From positions 2,542,001-2,606,000 of the forward strand of contig NC_021287.1 in the NCBI RefSeq assembly GCF_000402035.1: a stretch of 64,000 nt of DNA, in the 5' to 3' direction. Origin of the DNA: Caballeronia insecticola (GTDB taxonomy: Bacteria; Pseudomonadota; Gammaproteobacteria; Burkholderiales; Burkholderiaceae). The position numbers and the translations under genes were made by a program. Numbering within the stretch: position 1 is the first letter of the stretch; every line of letters begins with the position of its first letter. Positions 39,341 through 47,062 of this stretch are shown piece after piece. Under the pieces are notes generated by a model. That model was given only the letters and a program-made list of their open reading frames with translations. It searched no databases and was not told the origin of the DNA.

Positions 39341-40624
39341 TCAGGTCGCAGCCACGCCCATCGAGCGGCCCGCGCGATTGATGCGCAGCACCGTGAGCGC
39401 CGCAACGAGGCACAGGCCGCCGGAGATCATCGTCGCGATGGTGTAGCTGCCGAGGCTCGAGCGCAGCATGCCGCCGCCCAACGCCGCGAACGCCGCGCCA
39501 AGTTGATGGCCCGCCACGATCCAGCCGAACACGATGGGCGCCGATTCCTTGCCGTAGACATCGGTCGCGAGGCGCACGGTCGGCGGCACGGTGGCGATCC
39601 AGTCGAGACCGTAGAACACGGCGAACAGCGGCAAGCCGAAGAAGTCGATGCCGAACGCATACGGCAGATAGATCAGCGACAGCCCGCGCAAACCGTAGTA
39701 CCAGAACAGCAGCACGCGCGCGTTGAAGCGGTCCGACAGCCAGCCGGAGAGCGTCGTGCCGAACAGGTCGAAGACGCCCATGGCGGCGAGCAGCGTCGCG
39801 CCCTGCACTTGCGTCATGCCGTAGTCGGAGCACATTGCGATCAGATGCGTGCCGACGTAACCGTTCGTGCTCGCGCCGCAGACGAAGAAGCTGAAGAAGA
39901 GCAGCCAGAAATCGCGCGTCTTGCTGGCCGTGGCAAGCGTGCCGAACGCGAGCTTGATCGGATTCTTTGGCGCGGGAACGACGCCCGGCGGCATTTCGGC
40001 GGTTTCACCGACAGGACGCAGCGACATATCCGCCGGACGTTCGGGCAAGAGCCACGCGACGAGCGGCAGCACGATCGCCGCCGCGCCCGCCACGACGAAC
40101 ACCACCGGACGCCAGCCGAAATGCTCCGACAAGGACGCGAGGAACGGCAGGAACACGAGCTGGCCGGTCGCGGAACTCGCGGTGAGAATGCCCATGGCCA
40201 GGCCGCGATGCGTGGTGAACCAGCGGTTGACGATGGTCGCCGACAGCGTGAGCGCCGCGACGCCCGTCGCGCTGCCGACCATCACGCCCCAGATCAGCAC
40301 CATTTGCCACGGCTCGGTCATCATCGACGACAAACCGACGCCCGCCGCCAGCGTCGCGAGCGCCGCGAGCACCGTGGGACGCACGCCGAAACGCTGCATG
40401 GCGGCTGCCGCGAACGGGCCGGCGAGGCCGTAAAGCGCCAGATTGATCGAAATGGCGAGCGAAATCGTGCTGCGCGACCAGCCGAACTGCTTTTCCAGCG
40501 GCAGCATCATGACACTCGGCGTCGCGCGCGTGCCCGCGGCGGCCAGCAAAACGAAAAACACGACGCCCACCGCGACCCAGCCGTAATGTATCCGGCCGTT
40601 CAGCCGTCTCGCTACCCAATTCAT
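39341..40624 (-). CDS. MFS transporter (monocarboxylate/oxalate-like)
   Basis: This 427-residue protein has about 12 membrane helices. It contains GWSRSTISLAISINLALYGLAGPFAAAAMQRFG and NRWFTTHRGLAMGILTASSATGQLVFLP, patterns common in the oxalate:formate antiporter-like MFS group. The start at 40624 (MNWVARRL) has GGAG five bases upstream. It is divergent from a TetR regulator gene, and the intergenic region holds a perfect operator-like palindrome, which suggests efflux or uptake controlled by that regulator. The substrate is unknown. Confidence 0.9.
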   Translation of the reverse strand: MNWVARRLNGRIHYGWVAVGVVFFVLLAAAGTRATPSVMMLPLEKQFGWSRSTISLAISINLALYGLAGPFAAAAMQRFGVRPTVLAALATLAAGVGLSSMMTEPWQMVLIWGVMVGSATGVAALTLSATIVNRWFTTHRGLAMGILTASSATGQLVFLPFLASLSEHFGWRPVVFVVAGAAAIVLPLVAWLLPERPADMSLRPVGETAEMPPGVVPAPKNPIKLAFGTLATASKTRDFWLLFFSFFVCGASTNGYVGTHLIAMCSDYGMTQVQGATLLAAMGVFDLFGTTLSGWLSDRFNARVLLFWYYGLRGLSLIYLPYAFGIDFFGLPLFAVFYGLDWIATVPPTVRLATDVYGKESAPIVFGWIVAGHQLGAAFAALGGGMLRSSLGSYTIATMISGGLCLVAALTVLRINRAGRSMGVAAT

Positions 40625-40692
40625 CGCTGCTCCGTTCCGTTCGATTTGTACCTGCGACGTTACCACTCAGTCACATCAGAGTTGCGAGCTTA

Positions 40693-40708
40693 GTTACCGA
40701 TCGGTAAC
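40693..40708. promoter_or_regulatory. Perfect 16-bp palindrome, likely TetR operator
   Basis: GTTACCGATCGGTAAC is fully self-complementary and lies between the divergent MFS and tetR genes. A further GTTACC half-site occurs near 40658. Position and symmetry suggest that the adjacent TetR protein controls both genes from here. Confidence 0.75.
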
Positions 40709-40744
40709 ATGTCAAGTATGCAGCAGCTTTTTGAGGAAACAACT

Positions 40745-41392
40745 TTGACACGATCATCCAGTGAGCCGGCGAAAGCCCGCGCGCCACGCAGCGTCCGCAC
40801 CGACGGCGCCACCGCGCAGGAGCAACTGCTCGATGCCGCGGAAGCGTTGTTCTATCGCGACGGCGTCCGCGCGATCGGCGTCGATGCCGTCGTGGAGCGC
40901 GCGGGCGTCAACAAAATGAGCCTGTACCGGCGCTTTGCGTCGAAAGACGATCTCGTGGTCGCGTATCTGGAACGCATGGACGAAGGCTTCCGGCGGCGCT
41001 TCGAGGCGAGCGTGGCGAAACATCCGGACGCGCCGGCCAAACAGTTGATCCAGGCGCTCGAAGATCTCGTGAAGCGCGCGTCCGCGCCGGATTATCGCGG
41101 TTGCCCGTTCGTGAACATCGCGTGCGAATTCGGCGATCCCGCGCATCCGGCCCGGCAATCGGTCGATCACAACAAAAAATATCTGATGACGCGCTTAGTC
41201 GAGATATCGACGGCGGCGGGAGCGGATAATGCCGTCGAACTGGCCGAGTCGCTCGCGTTGCTGGTCGACGGCATCTATGCAACGAGCCAGACTTACGGCC
41301 CGGGCTCCGGTCCGCTGCTCGCCGCGCCGCGCATCGCGCGTAGCTTGATCGACGCGGCGTGCGGCGGGCATCGCAAACAGGACGATTCATGA
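40745..41392 (+). CDS. TetR/AcrR family transcriptional regulator
   Basis: An N-terminal helix-turn-helix domain is clear (EQLLDAAEALFYRDGVRAIGVDAVVERAGVNKMSLYRRFASKDDLVVAYL), followed by a ligand-binding helical domain with YRGCPFVNIACEFGDPAHPAR. I prefer a TTG start at 40745 preceded by GAGGAAAC. ATG codons at 40709 and 40718 are in frame, but the first directly abuts the operator palindrome and would leave almost no leader. Length is 215 residues from the TTG. It likely represses itself and the divergent MFS gene. The stop overlaps the ATG of the DUF1415 gene. Confidence 0.88.
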   Translation: MTRSSSEPAKARAPRSVRTDGATAQEQLLDAAEALFYRDGVRAIGVDAVVERAGVNKMSLYRRFASKDDLVVAYLERMDEGFRRRFEASVAKHPDAPAKQLIQALEDLVKRASAPDYRGCPFVNIACEFGDPAHPARQSVDHNKKYLMTRLVEISTAAGADNAVELAESLALLVDGIYATSQTYGPGSGPLLAAPRIARSLIDAACGGHRKQDDS

Positions 41393-41943
41393 CTCAAGGC
41401 AGCATCCGCGATGACGTGATCGCGGCGACTCAGCACTGGCTCACCCGCGCGGTGATCGGTCTCAACTTGTGCCCGTTCGCGAAGAGCGTGCATGTCAAAA
41501 AACAGATTCGCTACGTGGTGAGCGACGCGCGTGGCGTCGACGATCTCGTTGTCGAACTCGCGGACGAACTGCGTCTGCTGAAAGAGACCGATGCCGAAAC
41601 AATCGACACGACGCTCTTCATCACGCCGCACGCATTCGCCGATTTCACCGACTATAACGACGCCCTCTTCTTCGCCGAACGTCTGCTCGGCGACATGGGG
41701 CTCGCGGGCGAGTTGCAGATTGCGAGCTTCCATCCGCACTATCGGTTCGAAGGCACCGCGCCCGACGATATCGACAACTACACGAATCGCGCGCCGTATC
41801 CGATCTTTCATCTGTTGCGCGAAGCGAGTATCGATCGCGCGGTCGATGCATTTCCCGATGCATCCGACATTTACGAACGCAATATCGAAACGCTGCGCCG
41901 TCTCGGGCACGACGGCTTCGACGCGTGGATGCGCAAACCCTGA
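41389..41943 (+). CDS. DUF1415 domain protein
   Basis: This 184-residue protein is composed of one DUF1415 domain. Conserved blocks include GLNLCPFAKSV, FHPHYRFEG and NRAPYPIFHLLREASIDRAV. No catalytic role has been described. The single Cys and paired His suggest but do not prove metal or redox function. It overlaps the TetR stop by four bases (ATGA), so both are translated from one mRNA. It is convergent with the methyltransferase gene, which ends one base away. Confidence 0.88.
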   Translation: MTQGSIRDDVIAATQHWLTRAVIGLNLCPFAKSVHVKKQIRYVVSDARGVDDLVVELADELRLLKETDAETIDTTLFITPHAFADFTDYNDALFFAERLLGDMGLAGELQIASFHPHYRFEGTAPDDIDNYTNRAPYPIFHLLREASIDRAVDAFPDASDIYERNIETLRRLGHDGFDAWMRKP

Positions 41944-42819
41944 TCAGTGCGCGGGCGTGAAGAAGCGTTCGCGCAGTTCATCCAGACCCAGCGTTTCGAG
42001 CACATCCGACAGCCGTTGCGCCGGGCGGCCGCGCGGCAAGTCCTTGAATTGCGCAACGATCAGCTCGTTCTTCATGGAATGCTCCCATCCGACGAGTTCC
42101 GTCACGCTCACCTGATAACCGTGCGATTCGAGTTGCAGGCAACGCAGCACGTTCGTAATCTGACTGCCGAATTCGCGCGTATGCAGCGGATGCCGCCACA
42201 TTTCCGTCAGCACGTTCTTCGCGAGCGAATGCCCCTTGTTCTTGCGTAATACCGTGGCCACTTCTGCCTGACAGCACGGCACCACGACGATGCACTTCGC
42301 ATTCTTTTGCAGAGCGAAGTGGATGGCGTCGTCGGTGGCGGTGTTGCATGCGTGCAGCGCCGTGACGATATCGACCGACTCCGGCAAACGATCCGAATCA
42401 ATTGATTCGGCCACCGACAGATTCAGAAACGACATCCCGGTAAACCCGAGGCGTGCCGCCAATTCCTCCGATTTTTTCACGAGCTCTTCACGCGTCTCGA
42501 TTCCAAAGATGTGTGACCGATCGCGCAGAGTCTTGAAGAAGAGATCGTAGAGAATGAACCCAAGATACGACTTACCCGCGCCATGGTCCACGAGCGATAC
42601 GGCCCCTTGGCGCGCATGCACGTCGGCGAGCAGCGGTTCGATGAATTGATACAGGTGATAGACCTGTTTCAGTTTGCGGCGGCTGTCCTGATTCATTTTG
42701 CCGTCGCGCGTGAGGATGTGGAGTTCCTTCAGCAGTTCGATGGACTGCCCTGGACGGATCTCATGTTTTGCGGAGGGGTCGGGCGTGCCCGGAGCCGACG
42801 CGGAAGACTTCCTGGTCAT
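41944..42819 (-). CDS. SAM-dependent methyltransferase (Methyltransf_32-like)
   Basis: This is a 291-residue class I methyltransferase. The SAM motif I appears as VDHGAGKSYLGFILYDLFF, and DIVTALHACNTATDDAIHFAL followed by VVPCCQAEV is the characteristic ACNTATD/PCC pattern of this subgroup. Relatives include eukaryotic METTL25-like and tRNA or protein methyltransferases; the substrate is unknown here. The start at 42819 (MTRKSS) is uncertain, because an in-frame ATG at 42852 exists and neither has a clear ribosome site. The gene ends one base from the end of the DUF1415 gene. Confidence 0.82.
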   Translation of the reverse strand: MTRKSSASAPGTPDPSAKHEIRPGQSIELLKELHILTRDGKMNQDSRRKLKQVYHLYQFIEPLLADVHARQGAVSLVDHGAGKSYLGFILYDLFFKTLRDRSHIFGIETREELVKKSEELAARLGFTGMSFLNLSVAESIDSDRLPESVDIVTALHACNTATDDAIHFALQKNAKCIVVVPCCQAEVATVLRKNKGHSLAKNVLTEMWRHPLHTREFGSQITNVLRCLQLESHGYQVSVTELVGWEHSMKNELIVAQFKDLPRGRPAQRLSDVLETLGLDELRERFFTPAH

Positions 42820-43205
42820 CGTGAAGGTGTGTTGATTAAAAATGCGGAGCATGTTCGCGCTGAATGTGCGCTAACCGCTGGTTCTGCCGTCTCAAAAGGG
42901 GAAGTTTACCCAAAAGCGCAAAGACGCTCCTTGTTCCAGCCGCCGGCTCTTTCGCTGGCACGTGGCAACACGTAGTAGCACCGCGCATGGAACAAATTGT
43001 GCATCGTCCGACAATGAGGCCATTGAAAGAGACGACACAGCGCAGCCACAGTGCGCGCACCGATGCACCGGAGAAGCAACACGTCAGTAGCAAGCCGCGC
43101 CTCGATACGCGAAGCGTCGTCACCCGCGTGGGCTTTGTTACGTAACACCTAACGCACAGCGCGGCGAATGCGACTCGCCGGCGCCATGATCATGAGAGGA
43201 CGGCA
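42820..43205. other. Intergenic region, no convincing gene
   Basis: About 390 bases upstream of two divergent genes. Short frames occur on both strands but none has a recognisable protein. A perfect 12-bp palindrome TGTTACGTAACA lies at 43136-43147, about 59 bases before the next gene, and could be a regulator site. Confidence 0.55.
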
Positions 43206-43526
43206 ATGGATGCGATCCCCGACAAGAAAGCAGAAAAGCAGTTTCAGGACATGCTCGCGGCCCTGACCGCGATGCCCGCGTGGAGCGAAAAGCAGCAGCT
43301 CGAACTGGAAATGGCCCGAGAGATTTCCGTGGAGATGTTGCGTCTCGCCGAGTCGATGCGCGACGGCTCCACCGACATCGAAACTTGCCTGACGATGCTG
43401 AAGTACGCCAAGGTGATGGACTTCGTCCTGACGACGCTCGCCTCGCGCCGGGACATCGCGCCGCAGACACTGCGCGTCATCTTCAAGCTGGCCGGCTTGA
43501 AGGTCGATGAAGCCTATCCTGGCTGA
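43206..43526 (+). CDS. Hypothetical protein, 106 residues, helical
   Basis: The ATG is preceded by GAGAGGA at ideal spacing. The protein is highly charged, with long amphipathic helices (KQQLELEMAREISVEMLRLAESMRDG, TCLTMLKYAKVMDFVLTTLASRRD) and no signal peptide or membrane segment, so it is a soluble all-helical cytoplasmic protein. I do not recognise a domain. It stands alone, convergent with the GntR regulator gene. Base composition is like its neighbours. Confidence 0.7.
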   Translation: MDAIPDKKAEKQFQDMLAALTAMPAWSEKQQLELEMAREISVEMLRLAESMRDGSTDIETCLTMLKYAKVMDFVLTTLASRRDIAPQTLRVIFKLAGLKVDEAYPG

Positions 43527-43574
43527 CGCGGTCATCTTCCCGACATCGGTGTGCGCCGCGTGCGCACGCCGGGG

Positions 43575-44273
43575 TCAGCCTTTGCGTCTTGTCATCAGGC
43601 GCGCTGCGGACTGGCGCATGTGGCGCTGCATCGCGGCCTGAGCCTGAATCGCGTCGCGCGCTTCGAGCGCTTCGAGAATTTCCCGATGCTCACCCAGCGC
43701 GGCCGCCCACGTTTCCTCTCCCTCGAAATGCCCACGCAGCGTCGATGACAGCGGACTATGCCGCTCGTCGTACAGACTTCCGACGGTGCGCACAAGCACA
43801 TCGTTGCCGGTCATCTGCGCAATGGCGATGTGGAACGCGCGGTCGGCGGCCATCGGCACCTGTCCGTTTTCGACTTCGCGCGCCATCGTTTCGTACACCG
43901 CGCGCAGCGACTTCAGTGCCTTAGGCTTGGCAAACGGCGCGACGCCCGCCGCGATCGCGCCCTCGATTACGCTGCGCGCGTTCATGATCTCGATCGGACT
44001 TTCGCCCAGTTCGGCTTCATCGGCCGGCGGCTTGGCCGCGGGCGCCGCGACGATATACACGCCCGATCCCATGCGGATCTCGACGCGCCCTTCCAGTTCG
44101 AGCGCGACCAGCGCCTCGCGCACCGACGGCCGCGACACGCCGAGCGTCTGCGCGAGTTCGCGCTCCGACGGCAAACGGCCGTTCGGCGCGAAATCCTGCT
44201 GCTCGATCAATGCGCGCAGTTTGTCGGCGATCTGTAGATAGAGGCGGCGCGTTTCGGCTGGTTTCACGCTCAC
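43575..44273 (-). CDS. GntR-family regulator, FCD type
   Basis: This 232-residue protein starts at GTG 44273, with AGGAG eight bases upstream. The winged helix has LPSERELAQTLGVSRPSVREALVALELEGRVEIRMGSGVYI, followed by an FCD ligand-binding domain containing RSVIEGAIAAGVAPFA, DRAFHIAIAQMTGN and EHREILEALEARD (metal-binding Asp and His residues). Such regulators (UxuR/ExuR/FadR type) often control sugar acid use, and the divergent genes here are hexuronate genes, so it is probably their repressor. The effector is not known. Confidence 0.92.
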   Translation of the reverse strand: MSVKPAETRRLYLQIADKLRALIEQQDFAPNGRLPSERELAQTLGVSRPSVREALVALELEGRVEIRMGSGVYIVAAPAAKPPADEAELGESPIEIMNARSVIEGAIAAGVAPFAKPKALKSLRAVYETMAREVENGQVPMAADRAFHIAIAQMTGNDVLVRTVGSLYDERHSPLSSTLRGHFEGEETWAAALGEHREILEALEARDAIQAQAAMQRHMRQSAARLMTRRKG

Positions 44274-44377
44274 GTGCTGGGCTCCTGATTTCGACTCGGG
44301 GAAAACGTGGATTGTAATCAGCGAAAGCGCCAACGCACCGCAGCGCGGACATTCGCCTTTCCTGATCGACTTACAAG

Positions 44378-44411
44378 TGGCTTGACCAATTCTATTTCAA
44401 GACACTAGTAT
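44378..44411 (+). promoter_or_regulatory. Promoter and possible GntR site for the hexuronate genes
   Basis: TTGACC (44382-44387) and TAGTAT (44406-44411) are separated by 18 bases. TGGCTTGACCA (44378-44388), a TGG/CCA inverted repeat, overlaps the -35 box and may be the operator for the divergent GntR protein. The intergenic gap is 252 bases. Confidence 0.5.
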
Positions 44412-44525
44412 GCAATCCGGTAAGGCCAGGTGGGCCGATTTTTTTGCGGCGATCTGGAACCGTTCCCAAACAGGATTTCTTCGAGATTTCCCTAGACGAG
44501 CCGTTTCCCCATCGGCCAGTGCGAC

Positions 44526-45662
44526 ATGAACAATCCGATTCTTCAGTTCGGCACGAGCCGATTCCTGCAAGCGCACGTGGACTTTTTCGTAGCCGAAGCG
44601 GCGCGCCGCGATCCGGCGCGCTCGCTCGGCAAGATCACCGTCGTCCAGACGACGTCGAGCGCAGACAGCCGCGCGCGTATCGACGCGCTGCGCGCGACGG
44701 GCCGCTATCCGGTGCGTATTCGCGGCCGCCGCCGTGACGAAACGGTCGATGTGACCGTCGAGTGCGACGCCATCACCGAAGCGCTGCACGCCAACGAAGA
44801 CTGGCCGTTGCTGATCGAACGCATGAAGCGCGACGTGCAAGTGATCGTCTCGAACACCGCGGACGCCGGTTACGCCCTCTTCGACGAAGACACCGCCGAT
44901 CTGCTCGATGGCAAGCGCACGCCGCGCGGCTTCGCGGCGAAGCTCGCCGTGCTGCTGCACGCGCGTTTTCAGGCGGGCGCGCAAGCGATCACGCTGTTTC
45001 CCTGCGAACTGATTTCGCGCAACGGCGACACGCTGCGCGATCTGGTCCGCGAGATCGCGCGCGGCTGGAACGCGGACAGCGCGTTTCTCGACTATTTGAC
45101 GAATCACTGCGTGTGGGTGAATTCGCTCGTCGACCGGATCGTGTCCGAGCCGATTCACCCGGTCGGCGCTATTGCCGAGCCGTATGCGCTGTGGGCGATC
45201 GAGCGGCAGGCGGGCATGACGCTGCCATGCGAGCACGAAGACATCGTCGTCACCGACGATCTCGCGCACTACGAACGCCTGAAGCTGCTGCTGCTGAACC
45301 TCGGTCACACGATGCTCGCGCAAATCTGGCGCGCCCGGGAAAGAACGAACGACGCCGCGGCCGACATGACCGTGCTCGACGCGATGCGCGATCCGGCCTT
45401 CCGCGATCCGCTCGAAGCAACCTGGCGCGACGAAGTGCTGCCGGTGTTCGCGGCGCTCGGCCAGCGCGAAGTCGCCGCCGACTACCTAGCGAGCGTGCGG
45501 GACCGTTTCGAGAATCCGTTCCTCGTGCATCGGCTCGCGGATATCGCGCGCAATCACGACGAGAAAAAGGTGCGGCGCTTCCAGCCCGTCATCGATCTGG
45601 CGCGCGAACTGAAGCTCGACATCGAGCAAAGACGTCTGCGCGACGCGCTCGAATCCGCCTGA
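44526..45662 (+). CDS. Mannitol dehydrogenase-family oxidoreductase, altronate/mannonate type
   Basis: This 378-residue polyol/uronate dehydrogenase-like protein has an N-terminal Rossmann domain with ILQFGTSRFLQAHVDFFVAEA and KITVVQTTSS, VIVSNTADAGY, LFPCELISRNGDTLR and the catalytic region NHCVWVNSLVDRIVSEP. E. coli UxaB is about 480 residues, so this is a shorter form of the family. In context with altronate dehydratase it probably reduces tagaturonate to altronate using NAD(P)H. It lacks a strong ribosome site. It precedes the MFS gene by 106 bases. Confidence 0.82.
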   Translation: MNNPILQFGTSRFLQAHVDFFVAEAARRDPARSLGKITVVQTTSSADSRARIDALRATGRYPVRIRGRRRDETVDVTVECDAITEALHANEDWPLLIERMKRDVQVIVSNTADAGYALFDEDTADLLDGKRTPRGFAAKLAVLLHARFQAGAQAITLFPCELISRNGDTLRDLVREIARGWNADSAFLDYLTNHCVWVNSLVDRIVSEPIHPVGAIAEPYALWAIERQAGMTLPCEHEDIVVTDDLAHYERLKLLLLNLGHTMLAQIWRARERTNDAAADMTVLDAMRDPAFRDPLEATWRDEVLPVFAALGQREVAADYLASVRDRFENPFLVHRLADIARNHDEKKVRRFQPVIDLARELKLDIEQRRLRDALESA

Positions 45663-45768
45663 GAAAGCGGAACGCGCGCACGAACCCTTTTCGAATCACG
45701 GCTCGCCGCGCTGGCATCGCGGTAGGAGCCGGAATAAATGAAATGCCGCCCATTGAGGAGACAAAACG

Positions 45769-47052
45769 ATGCGCAAAATGCGTTGGGTAGTGATTTTTCT
45801 GGCCTTTCTGGCCATCGCGATCAATTACATCGATCGCGCGAATCTCGCGGTCGCCGCGCCGCAGATCGAAAAGGCGCTCAACATCGGTCCGGCTGAAATG
45901 GGCTTCATTCTGAGCGGCTTTTTCTGGACCTACGCGCTCATGCAGATGCCGTTCGGCTGGTTCGTCGATCGCGCCGGCGCGCGCATCGCGCTGCCGCTCG
46001 CCGTGGGCTGGTGGTCGGTCTTCACGGCGCTGACGGCAGCGGCGACGAGCGTCAGCGGCATGTTCGGCTGCCGCCTGATGCTGGGCGTCGGCGAAGCGGG
46101 TGCGTATCCGTCGTGCGCGAAGCTCGTGTCGCAATGGTTCAAGAAGGAACAGCGCGCGTTCGCGACCAGCATCTTCGATTCCGGCTCGCGTGTCGGCTCC
46201 GCCCTGTCGATTCCGGTCGTCGCGCTGATCATCAGTTCGGTCGGCTGGGAAGCGTCGTTCGTCATTACGGGCCTGCTCGGCTTCGTGTGGATTCTCGGCT
46301 GGTTCCTGATCTATCGCACCAAGTCGAAGGGTGACCTGACCGGCGAGACGGATGTCGCGCCGCAACCGGTCGCGCCGAAGAACAAGGTGTCGTGGGGCTC
46401 GCTGTTCAAGTACCGCACGCTGTGGGGCATGATGCTCGGCTTCTTCTGCCTGAACTTCGTGATCTACTTCTTCATCACGTGGTTCCCGAGCTATCTCGTG
46501 CAGGCGCACGGCTTCTCGCTCAAGTCGCTCGGCACGCTCGGCATGATTCCCGCGCTGATGTCGATTCCGGGCGGCTGGCTCGGCGGCTGGGTGTCGGATG
46601 CGCTCTTCAAGCGCGGCTGGAGCCTCACCGCCGCGCGCAAGACCTGCATGGTCGGTGGCATGCTGCTGTCGTCGGTGATCACGCTGTCGGCGTTCACCAA
46701 CAACACGTTCCTGATGCTCGCGTTCTTCGGCATCGCGTACGGCAGCCTTGCGTTTGCCGCGGCCAGCATCTGGTCGCTGCCGAGCGATGTCGCGCCGACG
46801 CCGGATCACGTCGCGTCGATCGGCGGCATTCAGAACTTCGCGTCGAACCTGGCCGGCATCGTCATCACGACCTTCACCGGCGTGATGCTCTCGATCACGA
46901 AAGGCTCGTTCGTGATTCCGCTGTGCGTCGCAGGCGGCTTCTGCTTTCTCGGCGCGTTCAGCTATCTTGTAATCGTCGGGAAGATCGAGCCGCTCAATCG
47001 CGCCGACGAAGAACAAGCGCGACGCGATAGCCGCGCCCCCACCACGGTCTGA
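45769..47052 (+). CDS. MFS transporter, hexuronate/galactonate type
   Basis: This is a 427-residue protein of the anion:cation symporter family. Its start MRKMRWVVIFLAFLAIAINYIDRANLAVAAPQI is the signature of the ExuT/DgoT group, followed by GFFWTYALMQMPFGWFVDRAGARI and about 12 helices. It most likely imports galacturonate or a similar acid with protons. The genes on either side encode hexuronate enzymes, which supports that role. uxaA follows 10 bases later. The GAGGAGACAAAACG ribosome site precedes the ATG. Confidence 0.9.
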   Translation: MRKMRWVVIFLAFLAIAINYIDRANLAVAAPQIEKALNIGPAEMGFILSGFFWTYALMQMPFGWFVDRAGARIALPLAVGWWSVFTALTAAATSVSGMFGCRLMLGVGEAGAYPSCAKLVSQWFKKEQRAFATSIFDSGSRVGSALSIPVVALIISSVGWEASFVITGLLGFVWILGWFLIYRTKSKGDLTGETDVAPQPVAPKNKVSWGSLFKYRTLWGMMLGFFCLNFVIYFFITWFPSYLVQAHGFSLKSLGTLGMIPALMSIPGGWLGGWVSDALFKRGWSLTAARKTCMVGGMLLSSVITLSAFTNNTFLMLAFFGIAYGSLAFAAASIWSLPSDVAPTPDHVASIGGIQNFASNLAGIVITTFTGVMLSITKGSFVIPLCVAGGFCFLGAFSYLVIVGKIEPLNRADEEQARRDSRAPTTV

Positions 47053-47062
47053 GAACACAACC

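Noticed and set aside
42864..43145. Frames on both strands in the 42.8-43.2 kb gap
   Set aside because: Low-complexity products without start signals; treated as intergenic.
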